A stretch of DNA of 64,000 nucleotides from an uncultured Paracoccaceae bacterium. Lineage in GTDB: Bacteria; Pseudomonadota; Alphaproteobacteria; Rhodobacterales; Rhodobacteraceae. Location: positions 620,001 through 684,000 of the forward strand of contig CANMDF010000003.1 of the NCBI GenBank assembly GCA_947496605.1, read 5' to 3'. Made by a program: the position numbers and the translations under genes. Position 1 is the first letter of the stretch. Each line of letters starts with the position of its first letter. This document shows positions 1 through 8,000 of this stretch, one piece after another. Under the pieces are notes generated by a model. It ran no database searches. It was not told the origin of the DNA and was given only the letters and a program-made list of their open reading frames with translations.

Positions 1-769
1 GACGTTCCTTCAAAAGCCGTGTCGTTTTCTGGCATTGGCAATGATACGGATCGCCTTCGCGCAAGTAGCGTTCTGGCACACCGTGGTAAGAACAAATCAG
101 CTTTTCTGGCTTTTCGTCTGCTTCTGCATAGGCACGTTCGATCGATTGCGCCAACGCCTCGATATAGGCAGGCTCTTCGAAGTAAGGGTCAACGATCCGG
201 GCCGTTGGTTGCCACTTTTCCTTCATCAAAGCGCGGAAAAATTGATCGTTTGCGGTGGCCGAGGTTGCGCCCGCATAATGCGGGTAAAGCGGGAAAAACA
301 GGATCTTGGTGCAACCGTCTTCGATCATTTCCCGCACTTTGGATTGCGTCGACGGGTTGCCATAGCGCATGCAGAAATCGACGCGTACATCATCACCGTA
401 ACGCTCAACCATCTGCGCTTTGATCGCTGCGGTTTGCTTTTTCGTGATCGTCAGCAGCGGGCTCTCATCGTCTTCTTCATTCCAGATCGATTTGTAAGCC
501 GCACCGGATGAAAACGGGCGCTTGGTTAGGATGACCAACTGCAAAAGTGGCTGCCAAATCCAAGCGGAGTAATCGACGACACGTTTGTCAGACAGGAACT
601 CGTTTAAGTATCGGCGCATTGACCAATAATCCGTTGCATCAGGCGTGCCAAGGTTGGCCACCAAGATACCCACTCGCGCGGGTTTCACCGCTGGGTGATC
701 AGGCTGCGCATGCATGGGGCATGTGGCGGGGCGCTCTTCGGCCGTGGCTTGTGCATCGAACATTTTCAT
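1..769 (-). CDS. hemH: Ferrochelatase, C-terminus cut off by window edge
   Basis: Ferrochelatase inserts Fe2+ into protoporphyrin IX, the last step of protoheme synthesis, usually at the cytoplasmic membrane. About 256 codons are visible on the minus strand with no stop before base 1, so the C-terminal part is missing. The N-terminal motif VGILVANLGTPDA and the family signature SYHGVPERYLREGDPYHC are clear. The start at 769 has an AAGAGG-like ribosome site just upstream; a second in-frame ATG lies two codons downstream. It is the first of two separate heme-pathway sites in the window (hemD and hemY lie near 52-56 kb). It is transcribed in the same direction as the methyltransferase gene upstream. 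The family call is certain; only the end is unseen. Confidence 0.93.
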   Translation of the reverse strand, partial: MKMFDAQATAEERPATCPMHAQPDHPAVKPARVGILVANLGTPDATDYWSMRRYLNEFLSDKRVVDYSAWIWQPLLQLVILTKRPFSSGAAYKSIWNEEDDESPLLTITKKQTAAIKAQMVERYGDDVRVDFCMRYGNPSTQSKVREMIEDGCTKILFFPLYPHYAGATSATANDQFFRALMKEKWQPTARIVDPYFEEPAYIEALAQSIERAYAEADEKPEKLICSYHGVPERYLREGDPYHCQCQKTTRLLKER

Positions 770-821
770 CGCCTCTTAGGTAGCGTCATTTGTCTGGTAG
801 TAAAATGGAATACGCATGGGT

Positions 822-1646
822 TTAGTCATTGGACCGCTTTATTGGTGTTTCACTCGTATTTAGTGCATCTGCCAGCCGTGTTTTCGCACTGCCGGGCCGC
901 AAAGGTTGCGGTTGGCTGTCGGCGGGTGCCCATCCTGTCAGCGTGATGACCTCAAAAGTGGCATCGACGCGATTCTCGTCGTTGCGGAAATTGTCAGCGT
1001 AAATGCAGGCCGCTTCGGTTAACACGTTGCGGCGGGTCGCGTGTTTGATGCGCTGATGCAGGGCGTTGTTCTCACCCATTTTGCGCAGATCATGCATCAG
1101 GTGGAACGCGTTTGCGTAGCTGACGGTCAGCAGTGTGCTGTCGGCAACCGGCAACGCGAAACCAGCGCGTTGCAATAACGCGCCAAGGTCACGGATTTCG
1201 CCCATTGGTGCGATCCGTGGCGATAGACCGCCCGCGACCACCGCCTCGGCCTCGGCCAAAGATGCACGCAGCTCGTGCAGGGTCTGACCGCCAAGAAAGG
1301 TGCAAAGCAACAGCCCATCTGGTTTTAGCGCGTGGCGTGTCTGCACAAGCTGCCCGACTGGATCATTCGCCCAATGCAAGCACATGACATGCAAAATCAG
1401 ATCGTGGGCATGAGGGGTCAGGGCCAGCGCGTCTTCATCGCTGACAATCGTGGCTTCTGGATAACGCGCGCGCCAAAAATCGGGAAAACCCGTGACAATC
1501 GCGATCGACGTAAAGGTTCTATTAACCTCAATCAGTCTCTCATGCAGTTCATCGGCGGCGTGTTCGTGCAAAAACAAGGCGCTGGGCTCGGCGCGGGCGC
1601 GGTTGCGCATCAAAGCGGCGCGGTCTGTTAGCTGGGGCATATCCAT
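822..1646 (-). CDS. SAM-dependent methyltransferase-like protein, BioC/NDUFAF5 type
   Basis: A 274-residue class I methyltransferase-like protein. It resembles the group containing mitochondrial NDUFAF5 and bacterial BioC-like proteins: an N-terminal stretch with RNRARAEPSALFLHEHAADEL, then a Rossmann core in which the usual glycine-rich loop is poorly kept, then the LHWANDPVGQL and LKPDGLLLCTFLGGQTLHEL segments. NDUFAF5 acts as an arginine hydroxylase on a complex I subunit, so a role in complex I assembly is possible here, but that is inference. It is divergent from comF with only 23 bases between the start codons, so the two share a small promoter region. The start at 1646 has a weak ribosome site; an ATG two codons later is an alternative. 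Confidence 0.8.
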   Translation of the reverse strand: MDMPQLTDRAALMRNRARAEPSALFLHEHAADELHERLIEVNRTFTSIAIVTGFPDFWRARYPEATIVSDEDALALTPHAHDLILHVMCLHWANDPVGQLVQTRHALKPDGLLLCTFLGGQTLHELRASLAEAEAVVAGGLSPRIAPMGEIRDLGALLQRAGFALPVADSTLLTVSYANAFHLMHDLRKMGENNALHQRIKHATRRNVLTEAACIYADNFRNDENRVDATFEVITLTGWAPADSQPQPLRPGSAKTRLADALNTSETPIKRSND

Positions 1647-1669
1647 GCTGGGTCATTTAGGGTGCATTC

Positions 1670-2392
1670 ATGCGGTTGCAAAGCGTCATTCGGGCAATTT
1701 ATCCACCGCAGTGTGTCGCGTGTGATGCACAAACAGAAGATGACTTTGGTTTATGTGCCGCGTGCTGGACCGAAACCCAGTTCATTGGGGGGCTGGTTTG
1801 CGATAAGTGCGGGACCCCTTTACCGGGTGAGGACAGTGGTGAAATCGTCCAGTGTGATGATTGCATGACTATCGCCCGGCCGTGGGACAAGGGACGATCT
1901 GTTCTTGTTTATTCTGGTGTCGGTCGACGACTAGTGTTGGGCCTAAAACACGGGGATCGTACCGATCTTGCACCGACAGCCGCGCGTTGGATGGCGCATA
2001 AATTCGTAAATATCCCATTGTTAGATCCTATTATCATCCCTGTTCCACTACATTGGGTCCGTTTGGTCCGGCGGCGTTACAACCAATCCGCGCTATTGGC
2101 GCAAGAGCTGGGGAAGGTGATGAACATTGCCGTTTGTACCGATGCGTTGTTGCGCCCCAAGAAGACAAATCCACTAGAGGGTCATAGTCGCGAAGCGCGG
2201 TTTGCCGAGCTGACAGGCGCGATCATGGCTAATCCCAAAAGGGTGGATCAAATTGCTGGAAAGACAGTCATTTTGGTCGATGACGTAATGACATCGGGCG
2301 CGACGCTTGCGGCCAGTACGGAAGCCGCAAAGGGTGCTGGTGCCACAAACGTGTCGATTGTTACACTGGCAAGAGTGGTCAAAGATGCCTAG
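1670..2392 (+). CDS. ComF-family phosphoribosyltransferase-like protein with zinc ribbon
   Basis: A 240-residue ComF-type protein. The N-terminal third carries four CxxC pairs (CVAC, CAAC, CDKC, CDDC) forming a double zinc ribbon. The C-terminal part is a type I phosphoribosyltransferase fold with the PRPP-binding motif VILVDDVMTSGATL near residues 200-213. In competent bacteria ComF helps bring in transforming DNA. In non-competent alphaproteobacteria the role is not settled, and no other competence gene is in this window. It is followed after 33 bases by grxC and then by overlapping nitrilase and MarR genes, so transcription may continue through all four. Confidence 0.88.
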   Translation: MRLQSVIRAIYPPQCVACDAQTEDDFGLCAACWTETQFIGGLVCDKCGTPLPGEDSGEIVQCDDCMTIARPWDKGRSVLVYSGVGRRLVLGLKHGDRTDLAPTAARWMAHKFVNIPLLDPIIIPVPLHWVRLVRRRYNQSALLAQELGKVMNIAVCTDALLRPKKTNPLEGHSREARFAELTGAIMANPKRVDQIAGKTVILVDDVMTSGATLAASTEAAKGAGATNVSIVTLARVVKDA

Positions 2393-2425
2393 ATCAGGGG
2401 CGAAACCGATCTAAGGACCACAAAA

Positions 2426-2683
2426 ATGGCTACTGTTGAGATTTACACCAAACCGACTTGCGGTTTTTGCCACATGGCCAAACGTCTGCTGAATGCCAAA
2501 GGCATCAGCTTTGCCGAGGTCAATATTTCTGCCCAGCCTGAACGGCGCGGTGAGATGATCCAACGTGCGAATGGTGGCAGTACTGTTCCCCAGATTTTTG
2601 TCGATGGTACCCATATTGGTGGCTGTGACGATTTGATGGCACTCGAGCGCGGCGGCAAATTGGATGCCCTGCTTGCTGCATGA
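2426..2683 (+). CDS. grxC: Glutaredoxin 3
   Basis: An 85-residue dithiol glutaredoxin reduced by glutathione. It reduces protein disulfides and ribonucleotide reductase in the cytoplasm. The redox motif is CGFC at residues 12-15, a variant of the more familiar CPYC. The GSH-binding features TVPQIFVDGTHIGGCDDL follow at the expected distance, and the length is normal for the family. The stop codon overlaps the start of the next gene (ATGA at 2680-2683), which implies translational coupling with the nitrilase-family gene. A glutaredoxin, amidase and MarR string is compact, but the sequence gives no clear functional link between them. Confidence 0.94.
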   Translation: MATVEIYTKPTCGFCHMAKRLLNAKGISFAEVNISAQPERRGEMIQRANGGSTVPQIFVDGTHIGGCDDLMALERGGKLDALLAA

Positions 2684-3510
2684 AAGCGGCACTGCTTCAG
2701 TTAAACGCCAGCGATGATCCGGTTGCGAATCTCACGCAGACGACGGGCATGATCGCTGATGCGGCTGGGCAAGGTGCGGGCTTTGTGCTGACGCCTGAGG
2801 TGACGAATTGTGTGTCGCAAGACCGCAAGCATCAAGCGCGTGTTTTGCAACATCAGGCCGATGACATGACGTTAGCAGGCCTGCAAAAGGCTGCGATCCG
2901 CCATGGTATTTGGCTTTCCATCGGATCTTTGGCGTTGAAAACGGACGACCCGAATGGGCGTTTTGCCAATCGGTCGTTCCTGATTGATCCTGCCGGGCAG
3001 ATCGTTGCGCAATATGATAAAATCCACATGTTTGACGTGGCGGTGTCCGAAACCGAAACCTACTGCGAATCTGCGGGCTACCGTCCGGGCGAACATGCTG
3101 TCGTTGCCGATACGCCTTTCGCAAAGATCGGGCTGAGCATTTGTTATGACGTCCGTTTTGCTTATCTTTTCCGTGCTTTGGCGCAGGCCGGAGCAGAGGT
3201 CTTGCTGGTGCCATCCGCTTTTTCTCCTGTGACAGGTGCTGCCCATTGGGAATCACTTTTACGTGCCCGCGCTATTGAAACAGGGTCGTATGTTCTGGCT
3301 GCCGCCCAAACAGGCACCCATGCAGCACAAGCAGGCAAACCACGCCAAACATACGGGCACAGCATGGCGATTTCCCCTTGGGGCGAGGTCCTGGCGGATT
3401 TAGGCCCTGATCCGGGCATCGCTTTGGTTGATCTTGACCCCACGTCAGTGGCACAAAGCCGCAAACGTATCGCGGCGTTAAGCCACGACCGCCCCTTTGA
3501 AGGTCCTTGA
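2680..3510 (+). CDS. Carbon-nitrogen hydrolase (nitrilase superfamily, Nit/omega-amidase-like)
   Basis: A 276-residue amidase of the nitrilase superfamily. The catalytic triad is visible: Glu40 in VLTPEVTN, Lys114 in YDKIHMFD and Cys155 in GLSICYDVRF. This pattern belongs to the Nit branch, whose members hydrolyse omega-amides such as alpha-ketoglutaramate or repair deaminated glutathione. The exact substrate cannot be read from the sequence. Its start overlaps the grxC stop, and a glutathione-related partner beside a deaminated-glutathione amidase would make sense, but that is inference. It overlaps the MarR gene by one base. Confidence 0.87.
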   Translation: MKAALLQLNASDDPVANLTQTTGMIADAAGQGAGFVLTPEVTNCVSQDRKHQARVLQHQADDMTLAGLQKAAIRHGIWLSIGSLALKTDDPNGRFANRSFLIDPAGQIVAQYDKIHMFDVAVSETETYCESAGYRPGEHAVVADTPFAKIGLSICYDVRFAYLFRALAQAGAEVLLVPSAFSPVTGAAHWESLLRARAIETGSYVLAAAQTGTHAAQAGKPRQTYGHSMAISPWGEVLADLGPDPGIALVDLDPTSVAQSRKRIAALSHDRPFEGP

Positions 3511-3953
3511 TGTCAGATGCCGCCAACAACCTTGCTGTTTCACTGTTCAGTGAAATCCTTGCCGTTGATCAATTGGCAAAGGCCAGCGTCGCACGTGTAT
3601 TGCCTAAGGGAATGGAGCTGTCGCATTTTTCAGTGCTGAACCATTTGGCACATTCCGGTGTCGAACGGTCACCTGCCCAATTGGCAAAGACATTTCACCT
3701 GACCCGTGGCGCGATGACGAACACATTGCACAAACTGGAATGGGCGGGCTGGGTCCACGTGCGCCCCGATTGGGATGATGCGCGGCGCAAAATGGTCGCG
3801 ATCAGCCCGTCTGGCCTTTCCGCGCGTAATGCTGCGTTGGCGGCGATCGCGCCGGTGATCGCGGATGTTGTGAATAAAGTGGGTGAAGACAAAGCAAAAG
3901 CTGTCTTACCCGTCTTGCGCGAAATGCGACTGAAGCTCAGCAAGATAGAATAG
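3510..3953 (+). CDS. MarR-family transcriptional regulator
   Basis: A 147-residue winged-helix DNA-binding protein. The recognition-helix region SPAQLAKTFHLTRGAMTNTLHKLEWAGWV and the wing with RPDWDDARRKMVAISPSG are typical of MarR. I chose the ATG at 3510 over the TTG one codon earlier. It overlaps the upstream stop codon as TGATG and has a GAAGG ribosome site. It is the last gene of the comF-grxC-amidase-marR string and ends 7 bases from the convergent ubiG stop. The ligand and target genes are unknown; the neighbouring redox and amidase genes are the natural first candidates. Confidence 0.88.
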   Translation: MSDAANNLAVSLFSEILAVDQLAKASVARVLPKGMELSHFSVLNHLAHSGVERSPAQLAKTFHLTRGAMTNTLHKLEWAGWVHVRPDWDDARRKMVAISPSGLSARNAALAAIAPVIADVVNKVGEDKAKAVLPVLREMRLKLSKIE

Positions 3954-3960
3954 TTTCGCT

Positions 3961-4704
3961 TTAGGCTGGCTTCGTGGCCGCTGTCACGTAGTTTACCGAG
4001 AGGTCACGATCCGAAATTGACCAGGTGAACTTGGCAAAGTTGAAGACGAAGCCCTTGCGATCCACCGGTATCATTCCTGACGTTTCAATCAACTTGAACA
4101 ATTCATCCGGTGTAATGAACTTGTTCCATTCATGCGTGCCTTTGGGCAACCAGCGCATCACGTATTCCGCACCAACAATCGCCATCGCAAAACTTTTAGG
4201 ATTGCGGTTAATGGTTGAACAGATGTGGATGCCACCCGGTTTCATCAACTGCTGACATGCGTCCAGATAGCCCTGTGGATCGGCCACATGTTCGACCACT
4301 TCCATGTTTAGCACTGCGTCAAATTGTTCCCCCGCTGCGGCCATCGCTTCGGCAGTTGTGTGACGATAGTCGATATCTAGCCCCGATTGTTCCGCGTGGA
4401 TTTTGGCCACCGGAATATTCCGCTCAGCTGCATCCGCGCCCACAATCGTGGCCCCCAGCCGCGCCATTGGCTCGCACAGCAACCCGCCACCGCACCCAAT
4501 GTCCAATATACGCAGCCCTTTAAAGGGTTCAGGCTGGCTGAGGTCGCGCCCGAACTCTGCCGAGATCTGACTGGTAATATAGTCCAATCGCACAGGGTTC
4601 ATCATGTGCAATGGCTTGAACTTGCCTTTCAGGTCCCACCATTCGGCTGCCATTGCCTCAAACTTAGCAATTTCACCGGGGTCTACTGTGTTTGTTGCCG
4701 ACAT
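3961..4704 (-). CDS. ubiG: Ubiquinone biosynthesis O-methyltransferase UbiG
   Basis: UbiG carries out both O-methylation steps of ubiquinone synthesis, using SAM, on the cytoplasmic face of the membrane. The 247-residue protein has the family N-terminus [20 protein letters not shown], the SAM-binding loop [18 protein letters not shown] and the post-motif [11 protein letters not shown]. The length matches the family. I chose the ATG at 4704 because the GGAG ribosome site is 8 bases upstream of it. An ATG at 4710 sits only 2 bases from that site. The gene is divergent from the prolyl aminopeptidase gene and convergent with marR. Confidence 0.94.
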   Translation of the reverse strand: MSATNTVDPGEIAKFEAMAAEWWDLKGKFKPLHMMNPVRLDYITSQISAEFGRDLSQPEPFKGLRILDIGCGGGLLCEPMARLGATIVGADAAERNIPVAKIHAEQSGLDIDYRHTTAEAMAAAGEQFDAVLNMEVVEHVADPQGYLDACQQLMKPGGIHICSTINRNPKSFAMAIVGAEYVMRWLPKGTHEWNKFITPDELFKLIETSGMIPVDRKGFVFNFAKFTWSISDRDLSVNYVTAATKPA

Positions 4705-4757
4705 TTTCATCGCTCCGCATCATGGTCAGTGGGTTCAACACGCGATATAGGGTGGTT

Positions 4758-5753
4758 ATGGACAAAGTCGTAGGACAAAAGCGCCCAGGTGCACATCTTT
4801 ACCAGCCGATTGATCCCTTTGATCAACGTATGCTGGAGGTCGGCGATGGTCACCGCATCTATATGGAGCAATGTGGCAACCCTGACGGGATTCCTGTTGT
4901 GGTCCTGCATGGTGGTCCCGGTGGTGGGTGCAGCCCTGCGATGCGTCGGTATTTTGATCCCAATCTGTACCGCATCGTTCTGTTTGATCAGCGCGGCTGT
5001 GGTCGGTCGCGTCCCCATGCGAGCGTCGATGACAACACAACATGGCATCTGGTTGCTGATATCGAGTTGATCCGCGAAGCACTGGGCATTGACCGATGGA
5101 TTGTGTTTGGCGGGTCATGGGGTGCGACGTTGGCGTTGATCTATGCCCAAGCCCATCCTGACCGTGCGGCGGCGTTGACTTTGCGCGGTGTGTTCCTGAT
5201 GACCCAACCCGAGCTGGATTGGTTCTATGGTGGTGGTGCTGGGAAATTTTGGCCTGACCTGTGGGAGCAGTTTGCATCCCTTATCCCAGAGGATGAGCAG
5301 GATGACTATATTGCGGCCTATCACCGACGCCTGTTTTCAGGTGATCGTGCACAAGAGGTGCGTTATGCGCGTGCTTGGGCATCATGGGAAAATGCACTTG
5401 CATCGATTGATAGCGATGGCCTGACAGGTGAAAGCCCTGCGGATTATGCCCGTGCGTTTGCGCGGTTAGAAAACCACTACTTCTACAACGCAGGATTCCT
5501 GAGCGAAGACCAGCAGATCCTGCACCCGACCCAGATGGCTAAGATTGACGACATCCCCGGTGTGATCGTTCAGGGACGGTACGATATGATCTGCCCGCCT
5601 GTTTCTGCGCATAAGCTCTCGCAGATGTGGCCTAAATCGCGGCTGACGTTTATTGGCCGCGCTGGCCACGCGTTGTCAGAACCGGGCATTAGCACAGAAC
5701 TTGTGCGCACGATGGATATGATGGGCGCCCAGCGCCATTCACTTGGGCTTTAG
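4758..5753 (+). CDS. pip: Proline iminopeptidase (prolyl aminopeptidase)
   Basis: An alpha/beta-hydrolase of 331 residues that removes N-terminal proline from peptides (peptidase family S33). The oxyanion-hole motif LHGGPGGGCSPAMRRYF, the nucleophile elbow GGSWGATLAL (Ser120), and Asp276 and His304 complete the triad. The first plausible ATG is at 4758 with an AGGGTGG site just before it; longer upstream readings lack support. It is transcribed toward the peptide-type ABC importer 60 bases downstream. Peptide uptake and peptide breakdown may therefore be linked, although a separate promoter for the importer is possible. Confidence 0.92.
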   Translation: MDKVVGQKRPGAHLYQPIDPFDQRMLEVGDGHRIYMEQCGNPDGIPVVVLHGGPGGGCSPAMRRYFDPNLYRIVLFDQRGCGRSRPHASVDDNTTWHLVADIELIREALGIDRWIVFGGSWGATLALIYAQAHPDRAAALTLRGVFLMTQPELDWFYGGGAGKFWPDLWEQFASLIPEDEQDDYIAAYHRRLFSGDRAQEVRYARAWASWENALASIDSDGLTGESPADYARAFARLENHYFYNAGFLSEDQQILHPTQMAKIDDIPGVIVQGRYDMICPPVSAHKLSQMWPKSRLTFIGRAGHALSEPGISTELVRTMDMMGAQRHSLGL

Positions 5754-5814
5754 GGTTTACAGCTGAAATTTTGCCGTTAAGCTTCAAGGCTAGCTATCGG
5801 GGAAATCACAAGTT

Positions 5815-6807
5815 TTGGGCAACGTCCTTACGATTATTCTACAACGGCTCGCGCTTGGCCTTCTGACATTGTTGATCGTGTCGATTGTGATTTTCATCGC
5901 AGTCAACCTTTTGCCGGGCGATTTTGCACAATCCATCCTAGGCCAAGGCGCCACACCAGAGGCGGTCGCATCCATCCGCGAAGACCTTGGGCTGGATCAG
6001 CCGATGGTCACCCGATATTTCCAATGGTTGGGTGGCGTTTTGCAGGGCGATCTTGGCACCAGTTTTGCGCAGGCCAACTTTGCCAGCTTTAGCGGTACAA
6101 CATCAGGGGCGACCACGATCGCTGAACAAATCGCGCCACGTTTTGGCAACACGATGTTTCTTGCAATGATCACCGCAGCGATTGCTGTGCCGTTTTCGAT
6201 CATCCTTGGTATTCTGGCGGCGCTCTATCGCAACACAGTCTTTGACCGCGCGACTAACATCTTTACGCTGTCGTCGATTTCCAGCCCCGAATTCTTTCTG
6301 GCCTACATCCTGATCCTGTTCCTTGCGGTGCTCAACCCGATCTTCCCGTCACTCTCAAACATCTTCGAAGGTATGCCGTTTAGCGAGCGTTTAGAGAAAT
6401 CGATGCTCCCTGCGCTGACGCTGACGCTTGTGGTGACAGCACATATGATGCGGATGACACGCGCTGCGATTATCAACCTTTTGGCCTCACCTTATATTGA
6501 GATGGCGCGCCTGAAAGGCCTGTCGCCTATGCGCGTTATCGTCAAGCACGCGCTGCCAAACGCGCTGGCCCCGATCATCAATGTGATTGCGCTGAACCTT
6601 GCTTATCTGATCACCGGTGTGGTCGTTGTCGAGGTGGTGTTCGTCTATCCCGGCATTGGTCAGCTGTTCGTGGATAGTGTGAAAATTCGCGATATCCCTG
6701 TTGTGCAGGCATGCTGCCTGATTTTTGCGACAGCGTTTATCTTATTGAACCTGACAGCGGACATCATGTCGATTCTGTCCAACCCACGTCTGAGGCATCC
6801 GAAATGA
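5815..6807 (+). CDS. Peptide-type ABC transporter permease (DppB/OppB-like)
   Basis: A 330-residue inner-membrane permease of the DppB/OppB family. It has an N-terminal membrane helix (LALGLLTLLIVSIVIFIAV), the family element NLLPGDFAQ, a periplasmic stretch, then several helices and the EAA-type coupling loop (IEMARLKGLSPMRVIVKHALPNAL). The start is a TTG at 5815 with a GGGGAA ribosome site about 10 bases upstream; no in-frame ATG precedes the first membrane helix. It overlaps the next permease by ATGA at 6804-6807. It forms the membrane channel with that protein. Substrate is probably a peptide or similar oligomer. Confidence 0.92.
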   Translation: MGNVLTIILQRLALGLLTLLIVSIVIFIAVNLLPGDFAQSILGQGATPEAVASIREDLGLDQPMVTRYFQWLGGVLQGDLGTSFAQANFASFSGTTSGATTIAEQIAPRFGNTMFLAMITAAIAVPFSIILGILAALYRNTVFDRATNIFTLSSISSPEFFLAYILILFLAVLNPIFPSLSNIFEGMPFSERLEKSMLPALTLTLVVTAHMMRMTRAAIINLLASPYIEMARLKGLSPMRVIVKHALPNALAPIINVIALNLAYLITGVVVVEVVFVYPGIGQLFVDSVKIRDIPVVQACCLIFATAFILLNLTADIMSILSNPRLRHPK

Positions 6808-8000
6808 TCTGGTTTGTCGCCGCACTGATAGGGATGGGCGCTGTCGCTTGGGTTTTCCGGTTCGCTGGGCAGGCCGCGACGGGTAATGCGCCCAAGTTCC
6901 GCGATATGCCTTACGGCGTAGCATACGGTTATGTGCTTGGTGTTGTGGTTCTGGCATGGCTTGCATGGGCGTATATGCAAGGCCGCAGCGAAGACACGGC
7001 GATTGCCAATAAATTCTTCTTCCTGCGCATTGCGATTGAGGGCTTTATTATCTTTGCAATTGCCGCGTGGGTGTTTCGTTTGTTTGGACGTTCGGTGGGC
7101 ACTGCAGGGACGAAAAAGCTGTTCCGCTCTATGCCGTTGACGGCGTCTTTTGGCATTCTGACCATTTTGATTTACGCAATATTCGCAATCTTTGCGGGGG
7201 CAATCGCCCCTTATGGGCAAGAACAGATTATTCCGGGTGTGGCTGCGAATGTCATTCCGGGTGGTGATCCGACACTGGGCGGCAATCCTGATTTTCCGTT
7301 GGGTACTGACCAGATCGGCCGCGATATTCTCAGCCGTCTGATCTATGGCGCACAGAACACTGTTGGCATTGCTTTTGCCACGACCGTTCTGGCTTTCCTT
7401 TTGGGCGGCACTCTGGGTTTCTTGGCGGCGACCTTGGGCGGTTGGCTTGATCAATTGCTGTCACGTGCAGTCGATGTCTTAATGGCGATTCCGTCGCTGA
7501 TCTTTGCGCTGCTACTAATGACAATCGCCAGTGTATGGGCGCCGCAATTGGGTATTCCGCTGACCTTCTTTATGGTCGTGATCATCGCCGTGATCGATAG
7601 CACCCGCGTTTACCGTTTGGCCCGTGCCGTTGGCCAAAACATCGTAGTGATGGATTATATCGAGGCGGCAAAACTGCGCGGCGAAGGCCTTGGATATTTG
7701 GTCTTCAAAGAAATCCTGCCAAATGCGACAGCCCCTTTGCTGGCTGAATTCGGTCTGCGCTTCTGTTTCGTGTTCCTGACAATCGCTGCGCTGTCGTTCT
7801 TGGGTGTCGGCATCCAGCCACCTTTGGCTGATTGGGGTACGATGGTGCGTGACTTGGGCGGCTTTGTGAACTTTGCGCAATTTGCGCCAATGGCTGCGAC
7901 TGCTCCCCTCTTGGCCGCAGGTGCCATTGCGCTGCTGACGGTCGCTGTCAACTTTGTGGTCGACTGGATGCTGCAGAAATCATCGGGGCTGAAAGAATGA
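6804..8000 (+). CDS. Peptide-type ABC transporter permease (DppC/OppC-like) with long N-terminal extension
   Basis: A 398-residue permease. The C-terminal 280 residues are a normal DppC/OppC module: FPLGTDQIGRDILSRLIYGA, several membrane helices and the coupling loop (YIEAAKLRGEGLGYLVFKEILPN). The N-terminal 110 or so residues are extra compared with the usual length of about 300. They hold three hydrophobic segments (WFVAALIGMGAVAWVF, YVLGVVVLAWLAWAYM, IAIEGFIIFAIAAWVF). The start ATG at 6804 overlaps the upstream stop and is translationally coupled; the open frame upstream of it overlaps dppB and is not needed. It overlaps the ATPase gene by ATGA at 7997-8000. Confidence 0.91.
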   Translation: MIWFVAALIGMGAVAWVFRFAGQAATGNAPKFRDMPYGVAYGYVLGVVVLAWLAWAYMQGRSEDTAIANKFFFLRIAIEGFIIFAIAAWVFRLFGRSVGTAGTKKLFRSMPLTASFGILTILIYAIFAIFAGAIAPYGQEQIIPGVAANVIPGGDPTLGGNPDFPLGTDQIGRDILSRLIYGAQNTVGIAFATTVLAFLLGGTLGFLAATLGGWLDQLLSRAVDVLMAIPSLIFALLLMTIASVWAPQLGIPLTFFMVVIIAVIDSTRVYRLARAVGQNIVVMDYIEAAKLRGEGLGYLVFKEILPNATAPLLAEFGLRFCFVFLTIAALSFLGVGIQPPLADWGTMVRDLGGFVNFAQFAPMAATAPLLAAGAIALLTVAVNFVVDWMLQKSSGLKE

